The notes under the pieces: generated by a model
Databases searched by the model: none
The model's input: the letters and a program-made list of their open reading frames with translations, nothing else
What the model was told of the DNA's origin: nothing
Position numbers and translations under genes: made by a program
Shown here: piece by piece, positions 24,402 to 34,712 of the stretch
How the letters are laid out: each line of letters begins with the position of its first letter
Position numbering within the stretch: position 1 is the stretch's first letter
Source: Branchinecta lynchi
Taxonomy: Eukaryota; Arthropoda; Branchiopoda; Anostraca; Branchinectidae
Assembly (NCBI GenBank): GCA_023053575.1
Contig: JAKZAP010000013.1
Location: forward strand, 19,377,689-19,441,688
Direction of reading: 5' to 3'
DNA: 64,000 nt

Positions 24402-24756
24402 ATAGTTGCGTATTTGCTGATACCATGGTATCTGTTACCACAGTAACTGGATCTGCAATTAGTCGTTTTTGCAGATATCCTGGTATCTGATACATGGTGC
24501 TCTGCAAAAACCACTATTCGAAACTGCACTTTTCTAAGTCATCCCAAAGGAAAAACAGATATCCAGTTACATCATTAACTGCTAAACTTCTTTCTCATCA
24601 ATCTGACAAAATTTGATGAAAGTGAGATGACTTTTTAGACACCACGACCAGTTACCACGGTCGGACCGCAGTATCTGATATCACGCTAATTGGCCACACC
24701 GCGACGCCTTTTGACCGTGGTATCAGATACCATGGTATCTGCAAAAATGCAACTAA
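24402..24756. mobile_element. CCATGG-palindrome MITE, copy 3
   Basis: Left end TAGTTGCGTATTTGCTGATACC and right end GGTATCTGCAAAAATGCAACTA are inverted. Interior has CCATGG and GATACC palindromes. Confidence 0.8.
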
Positions 24757-25167
24757 TGAATGACCGTAGTTTACTGTCACGGATCCTTACGACAGATTAA
24801 TGGCTCAGAAGGTTATCAGGGTCACTAACGGCACGCTTATTCCTTGTATTACATGTTCACAGTGTCAGAATTTTCATAAGAGATAACACAAGGATGCGAA
24901 TTTTCATTAGACAACACATGAGATGTTTTCTGTTATGATTTTGTAAATGTTATACACTGCATGTTAAGCATAACAAGCATTTCCAAGAAGAGCCGAAATA
25001 CTGCTGTAAAAGCATTTGCTGACTTTTCGGATATCACGAAGACAAACGGCAAAGACGGCAGATCATTTTCCAGCTTTGTTTCGGCTCTTCTTGTTTGTAT
25101 AACGTTCAACGCGTAGCGTTTGCAAAATCGTAGCACCTAACATCCTAGGCGTCAGATACTGAAGAGA

Positions 25168-26812
25168 AACAAGAACAAAGGTTTCAGTGGGACCCCAAAA
25201 GGAGAATATTTATTCGAATACTTCATCCAGAAAATCGGGACTCTTGGTCTTCGTCAAGTCATGCAAACCCGCTATTTATCTATAGTCAACCCCTTATCCA
25301 GATTCGTTAGGTAACTGATTTACGTCTTTATCTCCGATCCAGCCAGATTTTGAACCGAAATGTCAAAAATATAAAGACTTGTCGAACATTCTCACTCACC
25401 ATGCCCTTTATCTCAAAATATACCACATTATAATTTTGTTCTTTTCGAATTAAACTGTTCTTTCCGAAATTTCCAGTTCACATCAGATTCCCGTCGTGCC
25501 ATCTGCCCGACAGGAAACCGAAGCGGACAGATCGATCCGTCGCCTTACCCCTACACCGGAATGAACAACTGGACAAATAATATTATTGTCAGAACTAACG
25601 AATTTCCAATTTGTCGCCCGATTCCGGTGAATCGTCCGAACTATCAAACTGTTAGAAAACGAAGCTGGAACATCGATATCCTATTTCTTCTTCCCCCTAG
25701 ATCAAAACCGAACATAACACGGGACCTAACGAATTCCGGTTTTCACCGGATTCTATCCACGGTAACGACCAAGCAGGAAAACAAACTAGATAGATCAATT
25801 TACAACATTAGCTTACCGCACTATCAAAACTCCAAATGATTTTTAACAAGAACTAATAATGCTACTACCATTATTTCTTTTTTTTTCGATTTCGCACGAA
25901 ATCGGTCCCGTAGGTAAATACAGCGAAGATGCCCTAGTTTGACATAAGAAAACTACAAGAATTATGAATCTTATGAGAAGGACATTTACATTTAAGGACA
26001 ATTCCCTATTTCCTATTTTATTTAAGGCACTGGCTCGCCCACTAACTGAAAATGGCCACGCAACAACAAGGCCCTTCTATATCAAGGACGTTATCGCCAT
26101 TGAGCAAGTTCAAAGAAGAGCAACAAAAACAGTGCCAGCCATTCGCCATCTGCCTTATGAAAACCGGCTTCAAAAACTACGATTACCCAGTTTATTTTAC
26201 AGATTTCTTTGAGGTGATTTGATCGAAACTTTTAAAATTTGCCATAGTTATTATGATAATATTAGGCCTGATGATGTCTTCACTTTCAATCACAACGGTC
26301 TCAGAGGACACAACTTGAAACTGAGTGGTAAGAGATTCCGAAAAGACATCGGAAAATGGAGCTTTAGAAACAAAATAGTACAATACTGGAATAATCTCCC
26401 AGAAAGTGTATGCCGAAAATACGAACCAATTCAAAGCAGGTGTCGACTACCACCTGGCTGAAATTCAATTTAGTGTGTAAAGTGTACCGAGAAATTTATA
26501 GAGGCGAAAGTCTTCTTATTGCAGTTATATTATTATTATTATAAGCTTTTTGCCAGATTTCATACGAAACACTTGTCCGAGAGGAAATAAAGTCAAGATT
26601 TTTGTTTACCGACAAAATAAATAAATCCCTCCCATCACCGAATATAGGACTCTGGACCCACCCCCACCCCCCTTATTTGTACTTTGGCAAAAAGCTCACA
26701 CCATGTTTAACAAAATATCCCAACCCTTCGAGAATAATCGTGCTAACGGACGGAAACTTCACGAAGTCAGAGGGTCACCCTTCAATAACGGTTTGGGATC
26801 ACAAAATCCTGT
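25168..26812 (+). mobile_element. GGATCCC-family element, diverged copy split by a LINE (copy G)
   Basis: Left end AACAAAGGTTTCAGTGGGAC (palindrome degraded) and right end GGTTTGGGATCACAAAATCC. The interior shows the CCGGATTC motif and, near 26730, the TTCGAGAATAATCGTGCTAA phrase. A LINE remnant occupies about 25950-26465. Confidence 0.65.
25964..26461 (+). pseudogene. LINE RT C-terminal remnant with in-frame TGA
   Basis: One frame reads through VIAIEQVQRRATKTVPAIRH, a TGA at 26210-26212 where Arg is expected, then GDLIETFKICHSYYD, GLRGHNLKLSGKRFRKDI and WNNLPESV. It is the same family as 3667-3866 and belongs to the Jockey/CR1 superclade. Confidence 0.8.
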
Positions 26813-27859
26813 GCAACGCTGGCAATCGTCAGCGATGTCGCAACAAAATCTAGATCGCCAAAATAATTTATATTTTGTCGCAATAGTCCGTCCGACCACA
26901 TCCTATTCTGCGATTTTCAGCGTTACTAAATTTCAACAGATGTACGTTCTCATTGTGCAATTACATACGTTTGACAACTATACAGATCAATTGGATCGTC
27001 ATGCTTGCTTATCTCGGATATATGCTCTCTACGAGGAAATAAAGCTGGCTTAATATCAAAATCTCTAATTAGTACTGGTTCTGATGATAATCCTGTTAGG
27101 TACGGTTCTTTTCGCTGACTAAGAAAATCTGAGAGGTCCTTTTCGCAGAAGGATCCGGGGAAATAAGGGTCTAAGACGCGGTCTAAGAGAACACTGACAC
27201 GGTGGGGTTACTCCGGATGTACTTTCGACAATGCACAGAACGGTAAGTGAGTCGGTATCGACCGTGCCCCAGCCATCTGATGTAGGCTAAAGAGAGAGTG
27301 AGCACCCCCTTGGTGCATGGTAGAGTTGCGCTTCTTTGAATGTTAGCTAACTTTGAAGGGTACTATTTCATCAAGTAGATATTCAACGGTAGTCAAATTG
27401 ACTACTTAAGGGCTTGTAAGAACATCTGAGTTATTTCCGTCTTTCGAAAACTGCACCCGACCATAAGTTAAAGGACAAGTCGTAACTATAGTGAGAATGC
27501 AAACTACTTGAGCAATTGCATTCATTAATTCTTAAGCCATGAGACCCAAATTTCATACGTTGCATCATAGACCTGCTAACAACACAGCACTAATCCCTGC
27601 ACTTGCTACGATTCACTATTTTCCATACGCATTCTCGACAGTCTATTGTCGGATGTGTAAACCTTCTTTTCCGATATTCACGTTACGGTTGTAATGTGAA
27701 CATCACAGGCAAAGCTGTAGCCTACGTTACACTGGTGCAGTAGACAGCTCATTTGAGCCGGTTTTGATACTTGTCATGCATTCTTATAACCCTTCTGGTA
27801 CCAGGTGTAGGATTATTTAAAAACAAAAAACGACTTGATGTTTGCAATCGAGCCACTTA

Positions 27860-28154
27860 GAGCGTGTTCCACCCTTCTAACTATAGTTACTCCTTCCGTT
27901 CCATCCTCACGAAAAGTTACTACGCTGACTGTTCCAACCTTCTCGAAATAGTAACTAATAGTTACTATTTGCTTACCATGCTCGGGAGCGTAGCAAGCGT
28001 AGTAACTACGCATCTCTGTAACGTGATTGGTCGGATTCGCCTGCGGCATGATATCCTGCTGGAAAACTGAAAAATCGTTCCAACCTTGATGGCAAAAACC
28101 CAGAATTCGTGACGTCATGCGTAGTAACTACGGTAAGTAGGGTGGAACACGCTC
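27860..28154 (+). mobile_element. Harbinger-like MITE, copy 3 (best preserved)
   Basis: 295 bp. TIRs GAGCGTGTTCCACCCTTCTA and GTAGGGTGGAACACGCTC. TTA at 27857-27859 and 28155-28157 is an exact 3-bp target duplication, as for PIF/Harbinger (TWA). Non-coding. Confidence 0.88.
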
Positions 28155-29190
28155 TTAATGAAATGGTGACGCATGTATTGTAATAGCCTACACGCACATT
28201 TTTTTTCAAAGTTTTATTCTGCAAATGTCGGAAAAGTACCCCGACCAAAAACACACGCTTCATTCTTAGGTCTGCCCTGCAGCGGTGATAATAGCACACT
28301 CCGAATACCCGAGGATTTCGAAAGCAGTTTGCTAAAGAAAGAAGCTATAGTCGCGTTTTTTGCCTAAAAAGCTCAACTGCCTCTCCACCAATTTCGACAG
28401 TTTTTGGCAGAGAGGGGGCAGGCTCCGATCCCCTGAGCAGATAGGTCAAATCATCTCGCAGTAGCCAATCTCATCCCTCCGCAGGCCTGGGCAGAAGAGA
28501 CGAAGGCCTTGGTCCAAAAACGGCCATAACAGCAATAAGGAGTAAGCACTTGGTGCAAAAAACCGGAAAATGAACCAAGGTCTTAGGTGACAAAAAACGC
28601 GACTAATCAACAATCACTAAGTGTGGTAAAAAGCTGAAGCAAACCAAAGCAAAAGCTAGCAGAAACTTGGGTACAAATGAGGGTGTGCACTTACGGGTAG
28701 CAACTCCACAAGGGCTAATACTATCACAGGCAAAATCCACATTCTTATACAGAAAGGCGTCACCTCCTCATATCCGTTTAGTAACTTCCTGATACTGGAC
28801 TTGTTACGTCACCAACGTTCCATCAATTACTGACGGCTGGTGGTTTCTTTCGGCCAGTCGAGGAGAAACGCTGCTGCGTTTACTACCGCCTCCGGGCCAC
28901 TAACCTGTTAATTTAAACGAATTAGTTGACAATTGTCCAGAAACTAAACAAACAACTGGAATGGTTATTGCAGTTCGTTAAAGTTTATGTCACCATGAAG
29001 CGAGTTTTATAAAATACAAATTATTTTCAAAGTCGTAATAAAAACGTTTTGATTACCTCTTCGGACTGGAAACAACACTTAAAAGTAATTTATCGCTAGT
29101 TTTTGTGGTTCACGGTTGATTTTTCGCATTCGAGGAAACAAGACCGAATTTATTCATTTTTTCCACTAATGATTTTTTTTTTAAACTTAC
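28155..29190. other. Intergenic, no gene recognised
   Basis: No repeat family, RNA gene or convincing exon was seen. Confidence 0.4.
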
Positions 29191-30200
29191 TCGATTCAAC
29201 TTACCAAATACCACCAGACTATCGAAATCAGGCGGTAACCCACAGACTATTGACTCGGCATAATCTTTTACGTCAAAATAGGCACCTTCTAACTTTGATC
29301 AGACGGATTTGTTCTTTCCTATATTACCGGTTTACCATTTGACCAAACAACTCAACAAAGACATTATTTCCAGTTTTCGCCGGATCACTGGCCGAACTAT
29401 CGACTCGGCAGGAAAACAAGCATGGAGAGCAATTTTGCATGTTTTCCTACCCCCATGGCCCCATACTGGAACTCGAAACACTCGATAAAGACATACCAAT
29501 AATAAACTCAGGTCGTACCATTCTATCGATAAGGCTTTGTATCGCTTCAAAGACAACAAAGACATTTTCAGAAGTACCGACTTTCCAGTTTTCGCCGGAT
29601 TACTGGCGGAATTCTCGACTCGGCAGGAAAACGAAGATGGAGAGCAATTTTGCATATTTTCCTACCCCCATATCGAAACTCGAAACACTCGATAAAGACG
29701 TACATAACAAGTGATATACCGCAAATCCAGTTTTATTCGCTTTAACGACAAGTGAACTTTAGTTACTACATGTTAGCAAACGAAGGCTTCTTTCAAAAAA
29801 GTAGGCTACAAAAAAGGAGCGGATAGATATATTCAACATCCGGCCCAAACACTGATCCTGCACGAAAACAAAGTCACAATACCGAGCCAGCGTGTGTCTT
29901 CTTGTCCCATTTCGACAATTGAAACGACCTACTTCTCTGAATTTCCGAATCTTGTTGTATTCAGGGCGACCTACTTTCTACATCTCAGCATGTCTTCCTG
30001 CACTTAAATTAACAGTCTCGCCTGCCCCCCCACCCCTTCGCCAATGAATATAGGACTACTGTCGACATCTAGATTGACCCGCACTTTGACCGAGCTTACC
30101 CTCATACAAAATTTGAACAAAATGCATCAATTCCTTCCGGAATCATTGTGATAACAGACGGACGAGCAATCTTTACGAAGGCATCCCACAGTATGATGAA
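29190..30200 (+). mobile_element. Diverged relative of the GGATCCC-family element (copy H, doubtful)
   Basis: Repeats with TTCCAGTTTTCGCCGGAT and CGACTCGGCAGGAAAAC start at about 29365 and 29581 (period about 217). The end near 30180 has an ACAGACGGACGAGC phrase like the family's right end. The terminal palindrome is not recognisable. Confidence 0.5.
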
Positions 30201-31970
30201 CGACAAATTTCCATCGAACTTACTCCATGTGAACAGGTTTCATCTGTTGTTCCACGAATTCCGGCTTTTGTTCCAGTTTATACGAGAGTATACCGAATAA
30301 CGAATATTATGCAATAGTTTTTTATACCAAAACTATTTGGTATAACAACCGAGATTCGGTAGTAATACGTAATCCCGAATAGGCTATCGGTATAAACTTA
30401 CTCCGTAATTCCGTATAATAAAGGGGATTCCGTCATTTATTCTGTAGAATTGCCAGGTTTCGGTAGGTACCACAAATCTTGAAACTCCAAGAGGTCGCGA
30501 GAAGCTCTGGTCTCTATGATGTCCGGATCTATCAAGTCCTAAAATTCCACGCGCGGTGCTTTTCGTAATATTCTCTAAATGTGGAAGGGCGCGTCATTTA
30601 ACTGGGTTTTTGAGCTAGATTTGGGATAGTGATTGGAAAAACATTAAAAGCTAGAATGTGCAAAACAGTTAAACCTGGCAGAAAAAGCGAGCTTATGGCC
30701 AAAGTTTTTCTGGGAAGAACTTAGCTGAGATTTTTTTCGATGTTTTTTTATATTATTTTTGCGTGGAACACGTCTTAAATTTATCTTTACAAATTAGTTG
30801 AAGGCGCAAATAAGTGGAAGCAGTGGTCCCCTCTATATATGTTAAAAGCGAATTTTGGAACTGAAAAATTCAATCGAGTATTCGCACAACTGAAACATTC
30901 GGAGGCCTCTCGAAAATATGCCCAATTTTCGGTATTTTCGCTGCAATTTTCGGGGGATTTGGGTGCAAAGTTTTTGGTCAAGGTTTCTATTTAGAGCCAT
31001 TCAGTGCGTGATTTCGAGACAAAAAAGAAATGGTTATGATTTGTGGTTAAAGATTATATTTCATTTGATTAGTAGCCTAGGTTGGAAAAAAAGGGGATCT
31101 TGCCGCTTCTTATCTAAAATGGCAAATTTGTGTCAGTATTGCAAATTATATTCTTTTATCGATCAGACTTGATAAACATTAGGGTTAAATCACAAATCGC
31201 CTATCCGTAACTACCCTAAAGAATAAGCTTAGCAGAAATGACAATACTTTACCTAACCGGACGAATTTCTTACTTATGAGGAATGCATGCACGTGATGCA
31301 TGGGATCTTGTTTAAATATATTATTTTTTTAAACTGAAAGTCCACTATGATAATCAATAAAGTAAGAAGGAGAAAGGTAATGAACAAGAAAATAATCAAA
31401 CGCGAAACACTGGACCAGTCTTGATTTCATCAAAGGGACTTCTTACTAGATCTGTTCGATATTTCTAATGGGGACTCCGGGACTAGAAACTCTCTTGAAA
31501 CTCACCTGAGCCCCCCTTGAGCAAGAGCGCCTTTATGAATCCCAAATAATGGTATGTTTACACACTGCGTAAGTCCGAGCGTATTTTGAAATACGTATAC
31601 GTCAAAGATCTCTATCAAAGAGAGGACTGCTTATGAAATCACAGATCCGTCCCGTAAAAAAACGTAGTGGCCATCCACACTAAAGTAGAAGCAAAGTAGA
31701 TTTGTTCTGAATTTACAGGAAAAAAAGTGAAAACCAAGTAAAACCAAATTTATAATTTTAATGGGGAAGACGCCCATTACCCCGTCTTGTGGGTCTGGTT
31801 TGTTTATGGTATTGGTCACAGTACAAGTCCCTTGTGTAAACTGCCATCTATCTTAATAATTTCCGTTACATGGGGATGTGAACTGGTTAGATGAATTTGA
31901 CTTCGGGCGGGATCACTGTTCCAGTGGCCGGCTTCTACTAGACTATTGTAGTGGTTTGCTAACTCTGTTC
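30201..31970. other. Intergenic, no gene recognised
   Basis: AT-rich. Short frames on both strands (for example 30787-31172) have no recognisable domain. Confidence 0.4.
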
Positions 31971-31976
31971 ACAAGC

Positions 31977-32049
31977 CCCTCGGTAGCTCAGTTGGTAGAG
32001 CGACTGCCTTGTAAGCAGAGGGTTCTGGGTTCAAATCCCGGCTGAGGAG
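31977..32049 (+). tRNA. tRNA-Thr (UGU anticodon)-like gene
   Basis: Cloverleaf readable: D arm GCTC/GAGC with AGTTGGTA loop (A box TAGCTCAGTTGGTAGAGC), anticodon TGT at 32010-32012 in loop CTTGTAA, T arm CTGGG-TTCAAAT-CCCGG (B box GGTTCAAATCC). No intron and no encoded CCA. A T5 tract follows within a few bases (ATTTTTG), suitable as a Pol III terminator. Oddities are a C-A pair at acceptor position 1-72 and an A-A at 27-43. Two further pairs (G-C, C-G) lie just outside the acceptor stem. It could be a functional gene or a tRNA-derived SINE head. Confidence 0.8.
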
Positions 32050-32554
32050 CATTTTTGTCTATCAGTTCACTACTTATGAAAAATTTGTATAGTGCGTTGT
32101 GTGCAGGATATACAAGAAATGGTTTTAGGGTCATATTTCTTAAGTCCTGGCCAAGGTCTGCCTAGGCACACTTAGCTTACACCTTATTCCCAGTCTACTC
32201 AGATTCCCATTACAGGGCAAAACTGACTCGCCCTGGCATTACCAGGGATGGGTAATGAATAAACATCACATCAGATCACATCTATTCTCTAATTTTAAGA
32301 GAGTCAGAGAGTGTTCACTTTGATCCCGGTCTACTGATAATCGCTATCAAAACTGAAATCCACCTTTGAACTGAAATTCATATTTTCTTAGATTTTCTAT
32401 GCACCCCTTGTGGATATAAATCAGTTCCACATGCAGGTCAAATGTTGAAATGATTCAACAGTTTAGAATTTTACCAGTCTAAACCTCTAGAGATTGCACA
32501 TACTCAATGAAAATGGATATTGCTAAACCATCATCAGAGGGAGCATAAAAAAAA

Positions 32555-32945
32555 AAATTAACATTAGAGTTACATGACTACCAACTTTGAGACTAATTTA
32601 TCAGCGCATGGTAACCATTCTGAGCCAGTGAACTGCTGGGAACATTTAATCAGGCTATTTCTTAATAACACTTCGCAAACGAGTTTCCTTTATAATGAGA
32701 GTTTTAAGGCTTCAATATTCTGAATAAACAGGAGTCTCACATCCAATAGGTTGGTTCTGACACATTTTTTTAAAATCAAACCAATAGGAAGCAAAGCACG
32801 AATAATTTTTGTACTGAAAGTTCGAAGCCTTCAAGGTCTCATGTTTGATGAAACTTTTCTACAAAGCTGTTATTATAGATTTAAGAAAGGGCCAGCAAAC
32901 TGTTTCCAATCATTAACAGGCTCAGAATTGTAGATCAGTCTCAAA
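32555..32945. repeat. Foldback (hairpin) element, copy 1
   Basis: The left arm has ATTCTGAGCCAGTGAACTGC and the right arm its inverted counterpart (CAGGCTCAGAATTG). The arms face each other around about 32750. It is homologous to 33255-33700. Confidence 0.65.
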
Positions 32946-32974
32946 TTTAATGGATAAATCAGTCTCAAATTACC

Positions 32975-33245
32975 TTAACCCCTACCTTACCTTACCTTGC
33001 TAACAACAAAGCTATGCCTTGCAATCTTAAATTACCCTTCATACCCTCTTCCATTTTCATCCCATAGGCAGGTACTAAGTGTAGAGAGATTGCACCATAC
33101 CCGTCGAAAACATCAAATTACCTTAAATCTCACTTGTTAACGACAAAGCTATGCCTTGCAATCTTAAATTACCCTTTATACCCTCTTCCATTTTCATCCC
33201 ACAGGCAGGTACTAAGTGTTAAGAGATTGCACCATACCCGTCGAA
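32975..33245. repeat. 137-bp direct duplication
   Basis: GCTATGCCTTGCAATCTTAA at 33011 recurs at 33148. The unit ends TTGCACCATACCCGTCGAAA. It lies between the two foldback elements. Confidence 0.85.
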
Positions 33246-33254
33246 AATGGACAG

Positions 33255-33700
33255 GATTGTAACAAAAGAATTTAACATTAGGAAGTATAGGACTTTCAAC
33301 TTTGAAATTAAAAAAATTAAATCATTCTGAGCCAGGGACTTGCTGGAAATGTTAATTGGGCTATTCCTTAATAATTCGATTTTTGCTTCATGGAAGTAAG
33401 AGCTTGAAAGCGTCAAAGTTTGTATACAAACATGGAGTCTAGTTCTAGTGGTCGATTATGACACATTTTTTGAAATCGGCGTCATGTCCGACCAATAGGA
33501 TTCGAGACTCCTTTTTGTATTCAAACTTTGAAGTGTTCAAGCTTTTACTTTCATGGAAACTCTTTTGCAAAACTAGAATTATAAGGTTAAGGAATAGCCC
33601 AATTAACATTTCCAGTAAGTGCCTGGCTCAGAATGATGATAAAATGCCGATAATTTAATTTCAAAGTTGAAAGTCCTATAACTCTCAATGTTAAATTTCA
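33255..33700. repeat. Foldback (hairpin) element, copy 2
   Basis: Left arm ATAGGACTTTCAACTTTGAA; right arm TTCAAAGTTGAAAGTCCTAT. Also GGAAATGTTAATTGGGCTAT against ATAGCCCAATTAACATTTCC. The arms are about 200 bp each with a short centre near 33455. Confidence 0.85.
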
Positions 33701-34562
33701 TTATTATGATCCCATGATGACATAGCAATATCCATTTATGTCGGGTAGGGTGCAATCTCTCTATACAGCTGAGGTACACAGCAGGTACTGTGTACTGTAC
33801 CCGTACTGTACATGACTGTACACTGCAGGTACAGGAGTGCTGCCTGAAGCCACCACCCTAAACTCCTATTTTTGGGAAATGACTTAGGGAAAAAGAGTAA
33901 AGGTTGAGATAAAATTCAGTGGAGTATCCTGAAAGGAAGCTTAGAACCTTCACTTTCTGCTGGTACCATAGTTTACTTATAATTGTTCAAGGCTAAGCTA
34001 GAGAACACGAAAGAATATAGGCACCCAAGTGATCATGAAGTCGCCCACTTTGCTAAAAATAGTATTTTGCTACATGGTGAAGTTAGAGGCCAGCTGTTTG
34101 GTCAGAGAGGTTCTTTGACCTTTTGCAAATAACAAAATCTGCTGTTTTCTTGGAATTTGCATGATTTTTCTGGGGTGGCAGCTTCATGATCCAAGGTGGC
34201 AGGATCATGTACCATGGCCAATTGGGAGGTGGGCGGTGCCATAGTAAGGGCAGCTTCATGCAACACTCCTGTAGGCTGCAATCTCTCTATTCCTACCCTT
34301 GCCTCACATTCCACGATTAACTGATATCAAGATCAGAAAGCGTAGATGGCCTTGAACTGCTGAAGAGGATCAACAAACCTAAGTATCAATCAGTCTTGGC
34401 CAAATTCCAGTGCACAACACAAAACACAAGCAAATTGACACAAATCACCAAATCAGGTGCAGAAGTCGAGAAGTTATTTGAGTCAATTGCTGAACTGTGA
34501 GCTAGCAGAAGTTCGTCCAAGAATGTGAAACAGCGAGGCGTGGGTTTTGAACAACAACAGAC

Positions 34563-34712
34563 ATGCTAAATACAACTGCTCCTAGTCCTTCTTATGAAGT
34601 CAAACTTGATACTGAATGCACATGTCTTGACATCTTAGAAACCAAAGATAACGCCATCTTGACCGCCTTTGGTTCGAAAGAGAAAATTGTAGTTGGTGAA
34701 TTGGAAGTTATT
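34563..34712 (+). CDS. NUP37: NUP37 exon 1 (start codon)
   Basis: Fifty codons from ATG to a GTAAGT donor at 34713, phase 0. The start is chosen because the N-terminus aligns in length and pattern with known Nup37 proteins, whose first blade begins soon after the initiator. The residues run into LEVI just before the donor. About 230 bases upstream (34320-34560) are free of recognisable repeats and may be the 5' UTR, but no TATA box or clear initiator was seen. Confidence 0.88.
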
